Below, piece after piece: positions 8,829-17,212 of a stretch of DNA of 64,000 bases. The stretch spans positions 9,707 through 73,706 of the forward strand of contig CAYWGC010000012.1 of the NCBI GenBank assembly GCA_964457755.1, given 5' to 3'. This stretch comes from Tharpella sp964457755. GTDB lineage: Bacteria > Desulfobacterota > Anaeroferrophillalia > Anaeroferrophillales > Tharpellaceae. How positions within the stretch are numbered: the first letter of the stretch is position 1; every line of letters begins with the position of its first letter. The translations under genes and the position numbers were made by a program. The notes under the pieces are model-generated. The model searched no databases and had not been told where the DNA came from. It saw only the letters and a list, made by a program, of their open reading frames with translations.

Positions 8829-11800
8829 TTATTTGTAGATCGGCAGACCTGGAGTCTCATCGATAATCGGATTATCGGCCGCCTTATCTCCCAAACTCCA
8901 TTCGTACCAACCTCCATCATAAAGGCTAACCCGATCCCAACCCATCATATAACCGTAGAGAAAGGTTAAGGCGGCCCGCCAGCCGGTACCGCAGTAATGA
9001 CTTACGCTCTTATCGGCAGTAATGCCTTCAGAAGCCCACATCGCTGCAACTTCGGTATAGCTGCGCAAACTACCGTCGGCATCAACAAAATCGTCCATGG
9101 TCCAGGGACCATCGCCGGCATGACCCCAGAGAGCGCCGGCAATCCGACCATCGGTTGGGATATATCCGTAAGGCGCGGTGGCCCCAATATACTCATCCCA
9201 GGTGCGGATATCAGAAATCACGGCATCAGGATGCAGACCGTCAACAACTTCACGAATGTAATCGGTTGTAACCAGATATTCAGCGTGCAACGGTTGATCG
9301 CGACCGAACCAGGCTTGGGGTGATCGCGGGATAAGACCGTTTTCCATAGCATAACCGGCTGCCTGCCAGGCCTTAAAACCACCATTAAGCAGCCGCACAT
9401 CCGCAACCCCGGCGTACATCAAAGCCCAGACTAGGCGGGCTGCGGCCGTCACGTCGGCACCAGAGACCACGACCGTCGTCTCGGTCGTAATTCCCATGTT
9501 GGCAATCGCCGGCAGTAGATATTGATAAGGATAGATATTCCAGTAATTTTTCGGCAAGCTGTCATCGCCGGTCAAACCTTTGGCAAAATCCTCCTCTGCG
9601 GTGGTACTGCGCCCAAACCAGATAGCGGCCGGGGGATCATTGCGGGCATAAAAATCATCATACTCGATCTCATCAGTATTAACGTAGATGGCACCAGGGA
9701 TATGAGCCTCAAGATAGGCCTCGCTGGCCGGCCCCCAGTTGGTCTCGATAATAACAAAAGGTTGGTCCTGATTATTATTTGTCAATAACTCTTCCCGGAC
9801 CCATTGCGGGTTGACCAAACGGTCATATTTCTCCAGTTTTGCAAGCGGAAAGTTCTCGGGATCGTAATAGCTGTTACTGCTCCACTCCCAATAAGATCCA
9901 TCATAGTTGGCAATATCTTGATAACCAAGCAACCGCAGAGCAAAATAGGTCATGGCACTTTTGATCCCGGCGGTAGCGTAGGTAGCGGTTTTGCGATCAC
10001 GAAGCACACCCTTTTGCAAAAAAATGTCCCTGAGAGTGCCATAATCTGCAAGATGATGTTCATCACGAAAGAGCCAGCTGAAAGGCAGCTGGAGGGCCCC
10101 GGCTATATGACCACCCAAAACCTCACCATTCTGGCTCCAACCATTATACTCTGCATCGCTGCGACAATCAACAATTGTGGTTGTATTATCTTTACGATCC
10201 TGACTCAAAGCCCAGGCGCTGGTCGCCACTTCGGGACGCAGGCTGGCCTGAAATCCGGGTAAATTCAGAGATGGTGTCGGAATTGTGATCTCAGATAGCA
10301 GGCCACTATCAAGCCAGCCCTGCCAACCACCATCAAGAAGATGCACATCGTTGCAACCGAGATACTCAAACATCCAGAAGAGCCGAGCCGCCGCACCCTG
10401 ATACCTGCTGCCACCATCGTAAATAACCATGGTCTGCTCGCGGCTAATCCCTTTTGCAGTCAGAAGCTCTTCCAATTCAGGAACTGGTTTTAGATTCATC
10501 CCGGCATCGGAGATCTCCGGATGGGGTAACAAAATGGCGCCAGGGATGTGACCAGCATCATAACCGACTGAACGGGCATCAATAACCAAAAGATTTGGAT
10601 TACTCAACTTTTGCGCCAGGCTCTCCGGACTCATGAGCAGCTCTTGAACTGCCTCAGGAGCCACGGCATTCTTAATCAACTTAACCAGAGTCTCACGACT
10701 GCGCTGCGCCATTGCCACTTTACCGGATGACGGCCAATCGGTTTTGTTGCTGGGATTACTATTCCACTCCGCCTTAAAAGAGTCTAAAAGCTTGTCCCCG
10801 ACATCATCATAATAGCGGGCAATCGCCGCGAAAGGATCCTGCATCCAGATATCGACAACCCCAGGACTTGCTTCGTGAAACAAGAGGACACTCGGCAGCG
10901 ACTGATAGTGCCAAAGTCCGGAGTGAAGCAACAGAGGGTCGGTGTAGGCGTCAAAAACCTGGAGACCATAGATGGGCCCGGCGCTGGTGTTAAATTTAAG
11001 CCGCTGCTGGGGATCAGCGGCGTTCATGCCATAAACATGGATAAAACTATTCTGAATAAGAGTTTCGATAGCGGATGAGTGATTTTTAAGTTTCCACTCC
11101 GCAAAGTACGTTTTAACACCGTCAAATTTCTGCCAACCATCTTTGATCATCGAAAATAGCGGAAACGGCAGGGTCCCTCTAAAAGTTGTCTTTTCGTCAT
11201 CAAGATAGTTGTAGTCGGCAAAAAGCCCATTAACCGCGTAGAGGTGCTCATCCGGGGTGTCGGAAAAGAGGGTTACAGTTCCTTTCTGGACCACAGTGAC
11301 AACTTCTTCAAGAGTCGCAAAAGATCTCTCCGCACCGACTGCAACCTGGGCAACGCGTTGCAGCGCCGGAAGGCCATTATTCTTCGGCTTGTCAAGCGGG
11401 AGCTGCGGATCGTAAAAGGCTTCAGGAAAAGCCTCGCGAACATAATGACAAAGAAGTTGGCGAGCCTCCAGCAAAGTCTTCTGCAAAGTTGCATCGCAAC
11501 TTACAAATTGCGCCGTAAAGAGCAGTGGATCAACCAGACAAATGTGAAGAAAGGTTTGACCATAAAAAGTGTCAGGCATAATTACAAAGCGAAAAGGAAG
11601 TCCCGCTGCCGCCAACGGAACCTGCGCAAGAATACGCTCTTCCAGTTCGCTGATTCTGACTTCAAGCAGGCGAATGCCGGTTGATTCGGCGGTTTTCACC
11701 ATCCAGTTACCATAACTGTACATAACCGAACCATCGGCCGCCAGAGGTTTAGCGGTGACACCGGCAGTCCCGAGAACTTCATGGCCAGCATTTATTAAAT

Positions 11801-12029
11801 AATCACCCAGACGTTTAACCAAACCGTCGATAGTCGCAATCTGGCTGGCCCCGGGAGCCAGCGGCAAACGGGCAATATCAAGCATGTCAAAAACCTGATG
11901 GTTCAAATGAATTGGCGGCGGATTTTTAATCTTGATATTCGAAGAACTTAAATTGAATGCCTGAGAGCTGGTGACCGCTATAATCAGAACCAACAACAGG
12001 GTCAGAAAAATTATACGTAAGCGAAACAT
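8829..12029 (-). CDS. Secreted multidomain rhodanese (four rhodanese domains, one catalytic cysteine)
   Basis: A 1066-residue protein with an N-terminal signal sequence (about residues 1-25, IIFLTLLLVLIIAVTSSQAF). Residues ~30-470 form a domain I do not recognise. Four rhodanese-like domains follow, arranged as two N/C pairs. Domain 1 (~485-590) has YDGGSRYQGAAARLFW without cysteine, as in the inactive half of two-domain rhodaneses. Domain 2 (~610-720) has YATAGIKSA, with Ala685 where the active-site cysteine should be. Domain 3 (~740-905) has SGADVTAAARLVW, again without cysteine. Domain 4 (~930-1055) has HYCGTGWRAA with Cys1013, so only this loop can carry a persulfide. Expected to act as a periplasmic or outer-surface sulfurtransferase; substrate unknown. 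The middle gene of an apparent OMP-rhodanese-glycosyltransferase operon. Confidence 0.85.
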   Translation of the reverse strand: MFRLRIIFLTLLLVLIIAVTSSQAFNLSSSNIKIKNPPPIHLNHQVFDMLDIARLPLAPGASQIATIDGLVKRLGDYLINAGHEVLGTAGVTAKPLAADGSVMYSYGNWMVKTAESTGIRLLEVRISELEERILAQVPLAAAGLPFRFVIMPDTFYGQTFLHICLVDPLLFTAQFVSCDATLQKTLLEARQLLCHYVREAFPEAFYDPQLPLDKPKNNGLPALQRVAQVAVGAERSFATLEEVVTVVQKGTVTLFSDTPDEHLYAVNGLFADYNYLDDEKTTFRGTLPFPLFSMIKDGWQKFDGVKTYFAEWKLKNHSSAIETLIQNSFIHVYGMNAADPQQRLKFNTSAGPIYGLQVFDAYTDPLLLHSGLWHYQSLPSVLLFHEASPGVVDIWMQDPFAAIARYYDDVGDKLLDSFKAEWNSNPSNKTDWPSSGKVAMAQRSRETLVKLIKNAVAPEAVQELLMSPESLAQKLSNPNLLVIDARSVGYDAGHIPGAILLPHPEISDAGMNLKPVPELEELLTAKGISREQTMVIYDGGSRYQGAAARLFWMFEYLGCNDVHLLDGGWQGWLDSGLLSEITIPTPSLNLPGFQASLRPEVATSAWALSQDRKDNTTTIVDCRSDAEYNGWSQNGEVLGGHIAGALQLPFSWLFRDEHHLADYGTLRDIFLQKGVLRDRKTATYATAGIKSAMTYFALRLLGYQDIANYDGSYWEWSSNSYYDPENFPLAKLEKYDRLVNPQWVREELLTNNNQDQPFVIIETNWGPASEAYLEAHIPGAIYVNTDEIEYDDFYARNDPPAAIWFGRSTTAEEDFAKGLTGDDSLPKNYWNIYPYQYLLPAIANMGITTETTVVVSGADVTAAARLVWALMYAGVADVRLLNGGFKAWQAAGYAMENGLIPRSPQAWFGRDQPLHAEYLVTTDYIREVVDGLHPDAVISDIRTWDEYIGATAPYGYIPTDGRIAGALWGHAGDGPWTMDDFVDADGSLRSYTEVAAMWASEGITADKSVSHYCGTGWRAALTFLYGYMMGWDRVSLYDGGWYEWSLGDKAADNPIIDETPGLPIYK

Positions 12030-12076
12030 AATCTTAAACTCCCGAAAATATTAACTACAGATATTAACTGCAGACA

Positions 12077-12907
12077 TTAAAATGAGTAGACAAGAGCGGA
12101 ACTTAAAGTGTAACCAGCGGCAGTATTCTCACCATAGATTGTCGGAACATATGAGAACTCAAGACTCACATGTTCATTAAAATTAACCCCAAGTGTGGTA
12201 TCCAGGGTTATCAGGTCATACTCTGGGGTCAGGGTAATATTAGTAAAACCAGCCCCGCTCTCAGCATTATTTGCACTGAAAAGACAGTCAAGTTTAACCC
12301 GCCCGTAAAAATATTTTCCGGCATTACCCCCAATCTCGGCTAACAAACGCCACTCGTCGGCAGGAGCTTTAGAGCGCCAACGATAGGCCGCTTCAAGCCC
12401 CATATAGAGAGGCAGCGGATAGAGGGATTTCCCCAACAACAGGCGCAGTTCAAAATCGGTCTGGTTGTTACCAAGTCCCGGGACTTCGTCATCGTCATAA
12501 GGACCGGAAATTTTTGTCAGAGCTTGAATTGCCAAAACTAAAGGATCATCGAGAAGCTTCCACTTCAGGCCAACCTCAAAATCGCCAACCCCATCACTCT
12601 CGGCTTTAAAATAGTCATTTTCCTGCTCCAGCCACTTATAATAAAAAGAGCCGATCAGGGTAAGGTCATCAGTCAGGCCATATTCAAGATAGCAATTCAG
12701 ATTTGTATCACTATACTTACCATCATAAGCAAGCCGCTGGCGGTTGCCATCGTCATCGTAATATTTTTTACTTTCGAAGTAGTTTAATGCCAGCTTGTTG
12801 TACATCCCACCCTGTTTGGCGGTCCAGGCCCCGGCAAAGACCTGACTGCCAGATACCGAAATCAACAGCAACGCCGATATTAAGGCAATAAATTTAGCCT
12901 TCATCAT
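12077..12907 (-). CDS. Outer-membrane beta-barrel protein
   Basis: 276 residues with a classic signal peptide (MKAKFIALISALLLISVSGSQVFAG, cleaved about residue 26) and alternating hydrophobic/polar strands rich in aromatic residues. It ends with phenylalanine (LVYSF), the C-terminal signal for outer-membrane insertion. The layout (YGLTDDLTLIGSFYYKW, then GVGDFEVGLKWKLL, then NQTDFELRLLLGKSL) recalls the Phenol_MetA_deg-like family of barrel proteins; this family assignment is tentative. It is the first gene of the likely operon with the multi-rhodanese protein 47 bp downstream and the glycosyltransferase beyond, and may be the outer-membrane partner or channel for that system. Confidence 0.7.
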   Translation of the reverse strand: MMKAKFIALISALLLISVSGSQVFAGAWTAKQGGMYNKLALNYFESKKYYDDDGNRQRLAYDGKYSDTNLNCYLEYGLTDDLTLIGSFYYKWLEQENDYFKAESDGVGDFEVGLKWKLLDDPLVLAIQALTKISGPYDDDEVPGLGNNQTDFELRLLLGKSLYPLPLYMGLEAAYRWRSKAPADEWRLLAEIGGNAGKYFYGRVKLDCLFSANNAESGAGFTNITLTPEYDLITLDTTLGVNFNEHVSLEFSYVPTIYGENTAAGYTLSSALVYSF

Positions 12908-13220
12908 TTACTCTCCACGATCATTAAATTGCATACTTAATCAAATAACCTTCCAAGAACCCCCTACTAATAGATTCTCAGCTGAAAATCCAATTGCTAT
13001 TATGGATTAAACGTCGCCCTGCATAGATTATCCCTATCAACATTATGGCCGACGAACAAAAAGAAGACCTGCACTTAATAAAAAAGTACAGGCCTTCTGA
13101 TAATCTTTTAAAGCAACCGTTTTATGTGTTATAGAGACATCCATGCCGGAGGGGGAACGCTTACATACATATAGGCTATCTTGAAAAGCCGATCATTTTT
13201 CTTAAAAGTTCAGGGTGTCA
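12908..13220. other. Divergent spacer with inverted repeat
   Basis: About 310 bases between the divergently read OMP and umuD-like genes. An inverted repeat at 13063-13097 pairs 14-base arms starting GAAGACCTG with arms ending CAGGCCTTC (two mismatches) around a short AT loop. It has no good T-run for the neighbouring genes and may be an operator or remnant. No LexA box of the E. coli (CTGT-N8-ACAG) or Gram-positive (GAAC-N4-GTTC) type was recognised upstream of umuD. Confidence 0.4.
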
Positions 13221-13652
13221 ATGAACATCACAATCGCAGAAATATTCCAACCAGACCAGTCAACCGAACGTAAACGTCCGCTTTTCCTGGTTCCGGTTTC
13301 AGCCGGTTTCCCATCACCGGCTGATGATTATATTGAAAACCGGCTTGATTTGAACAAACACCTCATCCACCACCCGGCTGCAACCTTTTTTGTTAAGGTC
13401 AAAGGCGATTCGATGATTGAAGCCGGAATTCACTCTGGTGATATTCTGATTGTCGATCGTTCGCTTGAAGCGACCGACAAAAGGGTGGTCATTGCCGTCA
13501 TTGATGGTGAATTGACCGTAAAAAGGATCCGAATAATTGAGAAAAAAATCTTACTTCTTCCGGAAAACCAAGATTACATCCCCACCGAAATCACCGATAC
13601 TATGAGTTTTGAAATTTGGGGCGTAGTTACTAATGTCATTCACGCGCTCTAG
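13221..13652 (+). CDS. umuD: UmuD-like S24 peptidase, orphan
   Basis: About 143 residues, the size of UmuD. The self-cleavage bond is visible as Ala-Gly in VPVSAGFPSPADDY, the catalytic serine in VKGDSMIEAGIHSGD and the general-base lysine in DGELTVKRI, as in LexA/UmuD peptidases. In the SOS response UmuD is cleaved to UmuD' and joins UmuC as DNA polymerase V. ATG 13221 is chosen because CAGGG lies 5 bases before it; a GTG two codons upstream (13215) is possible. No umuC follows: a hairpin repeat begins at the stop codon and the next gene is on the opposite strand. An alternative is a solo S24 protease or phage-type regulator fragment, but no DNA-binding domain is present. Confidence 0.85.
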   Translation: MNITIAEIFQPDQSTERKRPLFLVPVSAGFPSPADDYIENRLDLNKHLIHHPAATFFVKVKGDSMIEAGIHSGDILIVDRSLEATDKRVVIAVIDGELTVKRIRIIEKKILLLPENQDYIPTEITDTMSFEIWGVVTNVIHAL

Positions 13653-13795
13653 GAGAGCTGTCCGAGAATGCCCTTTTCCCCCAGCTCAGCGTTATTTTTT
13701 GAAAATAATGCTCGAAATACTAAGTGTATGTCTGTGCTTATTTTCAAAAAATGCCTCGATCTGAAAAAAAATTTCTATTCTCGGACAACCTCCTA
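13651..13795. repeat. Nested inverted-repeat element (about 145 bp)
   Basis: The outer arms read AGGAGAGCTGTCCGAGAAT and, as reverse complement at the other end, AGGAGGTTGTCCGAGAAT. The inner arms GTTATTTTTTGAAAATAA and CTTATTTTCAAAAAATG also pair. The whole thing can fold into a long hairpin and may be a non-autonomous miniature element. It overlaps the last bases of umuD and could act as a terminator for it. Its centre (13709-13734) resembles 36744-36767. Confidence 0.55.
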
Positions 13796-13836
13796 ACATT
13801 CGCCTTTAAAGAGGCTATCACTATTGCAAAACATAA

Positions 13837-14532
13837 TTAAAACTGAACTTTAAACTGGTCCATAACCCAACCTACCTTGTTCTTGTTTTCAAGCTTACCC
13901 TTCTCGTCCCACATTGTTTTCAGTTCCTGTAGCTCTTCCTGAACATCAAAAAAACAGGCCATCAGTTCGGGATCAAAATGACTACCGACACAATTTCTAA
14001 TTTCAGTAAACGCCGACTCATCCGACCATGGTTCCTTATAAGGACGCTTCATGGTTAGGGCGTCAAAAACATCGGCAATAGCTACAATTCTGGCGCTTTG
14101 CGGAATATCTTGTCCGGCCAGGCCTTCGGGGTAGCCGGAACCATCCCATTTTTCGTGATGGTACAAAGCAATATCCGCTGCCATCTTAAAAATCGGGGCA
14201 TCACTCCGGGATAAGATACGATGCCCCAGGGTCGAGTGGGTCTTCATAATCTTCCACTCTTCTGCGTCCAGACTGGCCGGTTTTTTCAATACAGTGTCCG
14301 GAATTCCGATTTTACCGGTATCATGCAGGGGAGCCGCCAGTTCTAACATTTGCACCTGTTCTTCCTGCCAACCGACACTGCGGGCCATAGCTCCGACATG
14401 GGCTGTCATTCTCCAGCTATGGCCAAAGGTTTCCATGTCACGGTTGTACCCTGCTAAACCAATACCAGTATCTGTCACCTCAAAATCCAGAATGACGTCA
14501 TTAATTTCAATCTCAGGGGAAGTGATATTCAC
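13837..14532 (-). CDS. Short HD-GYP domain protein with a possible histidine-kinase remnant at its N-terminus
   Basis: 231 residues. From about residue 30 it is an HD-GYP domain: FGHSWRMTAHVGAMA, the HD pair in LAAPLHDTGKIGIPD, HSTLGHRIL and the GYP motif in HHEKWDGSGYPEGLAGQDIP, with IVAIADVFDALTMKRPYK. Such domains hydrolyse cyclic di-GMP. Residues 8-26 (EINDVILDFEVTDTGIGLA) look like the G1 box of a histidine-kinase ATPase domain, out of place here. The frame closes upstream at a nearby TAG, so no further kinase sequence is present. The start is a GTG at 14532 with AGG about 10 bases upstream. It may be a trimmed fusion of a hybrid kinase and HD-GYP protein. It sits right after ftsZ on the same strand. 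Confidence 0.8.
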   Translation of the reverse strand: MNITSPEIEINDVILDFEVTDTGIGLAGYNRDMETFGHSWRMTAHVGAMARSVGWQEEQVQMLELAAPLHDTGKIGIPDTVLKKPASLDAEEWKIMKTHSTLGHRILSRSDAPIFKMAADIALYHHEKWDGSGYPEGLAGQDIPQSARIVAIADVFDALTMKRPYKEPWSDESAFTEIRNCVGSHFDPELMACFFDVQEELQELKTMWDEKGKLENKNKVGWVMDQFKVQF

Positions 14533-14606
14533 GATGATAGCACCTGTTTTATTTTCAAACTATGGGGTTTGGTTGACAATCTCATTCTTACATTTTGCTG
14601 TTAGTC

Positions 14607-15869
14607 TCAATCCAACTGACGTCGAATGAACGCTGGAATATCATAATCATCAACCCCGCCATCAAATTCGCCTTCAGATGAACCAACTACCTTTTTCATC
14701 ATCTGAGGAAGATCCTGAATATCATCCAGGGGGAGTTCAAGGTTCGGCGTCCGCTCGATATCAACAACCTCATATTTGTTTTCACTGGCTTGGAACTCTT
14801 GTTGGCGCGCCTGAAATGCCGGGCGATCCAGATTATCCCGACGTGAGCCGATCGGATACTTACCAGCCAGCCCCAGACCGGGTCCCTTAATCGTTGAAAC
14901 GGTGCGCTGAACCTGATCAAAACCGGTTGCGATAACGGTTACGCGAAGATTTTCACCTAATGAGTCGTCGAGAACAACACCAGTAATAACCTCGGCATCT
15001 TCGTGGGCTTCCTCTTGAATCATGGTCGCTGCTTCACCTATTTCATGCAGAGTAACTTCGGTCGCCGCAGCGATATTGATAATCACTCCTCGGGCCCCCT
15101 GAATACTCAAATCTTCCAACAATGGTGAAGCTATTGCTTTTTGAGCCGCCTCTAGAGCACGATTTTCACCGCTCGCCATGCCGGTTCCCATAAGTGCCAT
15201 GCCGGTCTTTTCCATAACCGTTTTAATATCTTGAAAATCGAGGTTTATTTGACCATGCACGTTAATCAGATCAGAAATACTCCGCACCGCCTGCAGTAAT
15301 ACGTCATCAACTTTTTTAAAAGCATCAACCGCTGTCGTATCTTTACAAACGGTATTAAATAGCCGTTGATTAGGAATAGTGATCAACGCATCAACATTTT
15401 CTCGTAACTTGTCCAAACCCTCTTCGGCAACCCGCATCTTCTTTTTACCTTCAAAACTGAAAGGCTTGGTGGCGACACCAATCACCAAAGCTCCAGCCTC
15501 ACGAGCCAACTGGGCCACCACGGGGGCCCCACCGGTACCTGTACCACCGCCCATACCAGCCGTAACAAAAACCATATCAGCTCCAGCCAGTAATTCAGAT
15601 ATTTGCTCACCATCCTCAATCGCTGCACTGCGGCCAATATCAGGATTAGCGCCAGCCCCTAACCCCTTGGTCATGCGGGCGCCAAGCTGTATTCGAGATG
15701 GGGCCTGCGACGCATTAAGATCCTGGGAATCGGTATTTGCAACGATAAAATCAACCCCTTCCAGGCCCGAATCAATCATATTGTTAACCGCATTTCCGCC
15801 CCCGCCACCAACGCCTATCACTTTAATCTCAGCTGCCAGACTTGCACTCTCATCAAATTCAAATGTCAT
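14607..15869 (-). CDS. ftsZ: Cell division GTPase FtsZ
   Basis: Tubulin-like GTPase that assembles the Z ring at midcell. 420 residues. GVGGGGGNAVNNMI near residue 19 and the GTP-binding signature GMGGGTGTGGAPV around 105-117 are intact, as are PNQRLF and the NLDFQDI segment. A variable linker (about 320-400) leads to the C-terminal peptide DYDIPAFIRRQLD, the conserved tail that binds FtsA/ZipA-type partners. It is the last gene of the dcw cluster, 113 bp after ftsA. The short spacer may hold its own promoter, but none was clear. Confidence 0.98.
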   Translation of the reverse strand: MTFEFDESASLAAEIKVIGVGGGGGNAVNNMIDSGLEGVDFIVANTDSQDLNASQAPSRIQLGARMTKGLGAGANPDIGRSAAIEDGEQISELLAGADMVFVTAGMGGGTGTGGAPVVAQLAREAGALVIGVATKPFSFEGKKKMRVAEEGLDKLRENVDALITIPNQRLFNTVCKDTTAVDAFKKVDDVLLQAVRSISDLINVHGQINLDFQDIKTVMEKTGMALMGTGMASGENRALEAAQKAIASPLLEDLSIQGARGVIINIAAATEVTLHEIGEAATMIQEEAHEDAEVITGVVLDDSLGENLRVTVIATGFDQVQRTVSTIKGPGLGLAGKYPIGSRRDNLDRPAFQARQQEFQASENKYEVVDIERTPNLELPLDDIQDLPQMMKKVVGSSEGEFDGGVDDYDIPAFIRRQLD

Positions 15870-15982
15870 CGTTAACCTCCCCCTTAAATTGCCCCTTAAA
15901 GATGCCCTTACACCCTAAATTAAAACTTAAAAAAATATGTCATTTTTCAATACTATTCGATTAGAAATTTGCTTTATGATTT

Positions 15983-17212
15983 TCAAAAAAAATCTTTTAA
16001 CCAAGCTATCGCTTTACTAAAGAAACTGCCCATTTCTATGCGGCGTAAATTACTTTGGCGCCGAGGTGCCACACTCTCCTCAACGGCGTACTGGAGAAGC
16101 CCCACTGCCGTCGCATACATGGGATTCTTAACCGCCTCGAAACCACTGCCTCGGGCTTCCGGAAAGCCCACTCGAGCCTGCAATTCAAAAACTTTTTCCG
16201 CCAACTCCGCAGTCCCAGCCAAGAGTGCACTCCCCCCGGTCACTACCACCCCGGAGACCATCTGATCATAGACACCAGACTTATGGAGCTCACGATTTGC
16301 CAGTTCAAAGATCTCTTCCATACGCGGTTCAATAATTTCACCCAAGATCTGCCGGGACAATTTTCGGGGCGGCCGCCCGCCCACACTCGGGACCTCAATA
16401 GCTTCGTCCTGATCAACAATTCGGGTCGTCGTACATCCGTAATGACGTTTAATCTTCTCAGCCGCCTCCATCGGCGTCCGCAAACCTATGGCAATATCGT
16501 TAGTTACTTGATTACCACCCAGCGGCAGCGATGCCGTATAACAAATTGCCCCATTAATAAAGACCGCAATATCAGTCGTACCACCGCCGACATCGACCAG
16601 AACCACACCCAGCTCACGCTCTTCAGCTGTCAAAACCGCCCGGCTTGAGGCTAACTGCTGCAAAACCACCCCTTTGACATCAAGCCCGGACCGATTACAG
16701 CAACGGTAGACATTCTGCAAAGAAGCTGCCGCCGCTGTAACAATATGGACATCAACCTCAAGACGCACACCCGACATCCCAACCGGATCTGTCACCCCCT
16801 CCTGATCATCCAGAAAAAACTGTTGCGGAATTGTGTCTATAATTTCTCGATCGAGTGGAATCGCTACGGCCCGAGCCGCATCGAGCACCTGATCGACATC
16901 GCGAGAACTCACTTCGCGATCTTTAACCCCTATAATACCGTGGCTGTTGAGCCCTTGAAGGTGACTGCCTGCAATCCCGGTCTGGACAACCTTGATCTTC
17001 TGGCCGCACATCTTTTCGGCCTCGGCCACCGCCTGGCGGATCGACTCTACGGTGCTATCAATATTAACCACCACACCTTTACGTAATCCGGTTGAAGGTG
17101 CGGTACCAAAACCCACAACTTCGAGTCCACTATCGCCCGCCAAACCCACTAATACGCAAGTTTTTGTCGTTCCCAGGTCAAGGCCGACTAACATCTGTTC
17201 ATTTTTGGCCAT
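15983..17212 (-). CDS. ftsA: Cell division protein FtsA
   Basis: Actin-like ATPase that tethers FtsZ filaments to the membrane. About 409 residues: MLVGLDLGTTKTCVLVG is phosphate loop 1, VVLVDVGGGTTDIAVF phosphate loop 2, and VVVTGGSALLAGTAELAE the adenosine motif. The C-terminal GSFFSKAIAWLKDFF is the amphipathic membrane-targeting helix. ATG 17212 is preferred over the longer frame (17233) because GGCGG lies 6 bases upstream; it overlaps the end of ftsQ by 14 bases. The order ftsQ-ftsA-ftsZ is the standard one. Confidence 0.97.
   Translation of the reverse strand: MAKNEQMLVGLDLGTTKTCVLVGLAGDSGLEVVGFGTAPSTGLRKGVVVNIDSTVESIRQAVAEAEKMCGQKIKVVQTGIAGSHLQGLNSHGIIGVKDREVSSRDVDQVLDAARAVAIPLDREIIDTIPQQFFLDDQEGVTDPVGMSGVRLEVDVHIVTAAAASLQNVYRCCNRSGLDVKGVVLQQLASSRAVLTAEERELGVVLVDVGGGTTDIAVFINGAICYTASLPLGGNQVTNDIAIGLRTPMEAAEKIKRHYGCTTTRIVDQDEAIEVPSVGGRPPRKLSRQILGEIIEPRMEEIFELANRELHKSGVYDQMVSGVVVTGGSALLAGTAELAEKVFELQARVGFPEARGSGFEAVKNPMYATAVGLLQYAVEESVAPRRQSNLRRIEMGSFFSKAIAWLKDFF

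Noticed and set aside
13063..13097. Terminator for the OMP or umuD gene
   Set aside because: It lies between divergent starts, not after a gene, and lacks a T-run; kept only as an inverted repeat.
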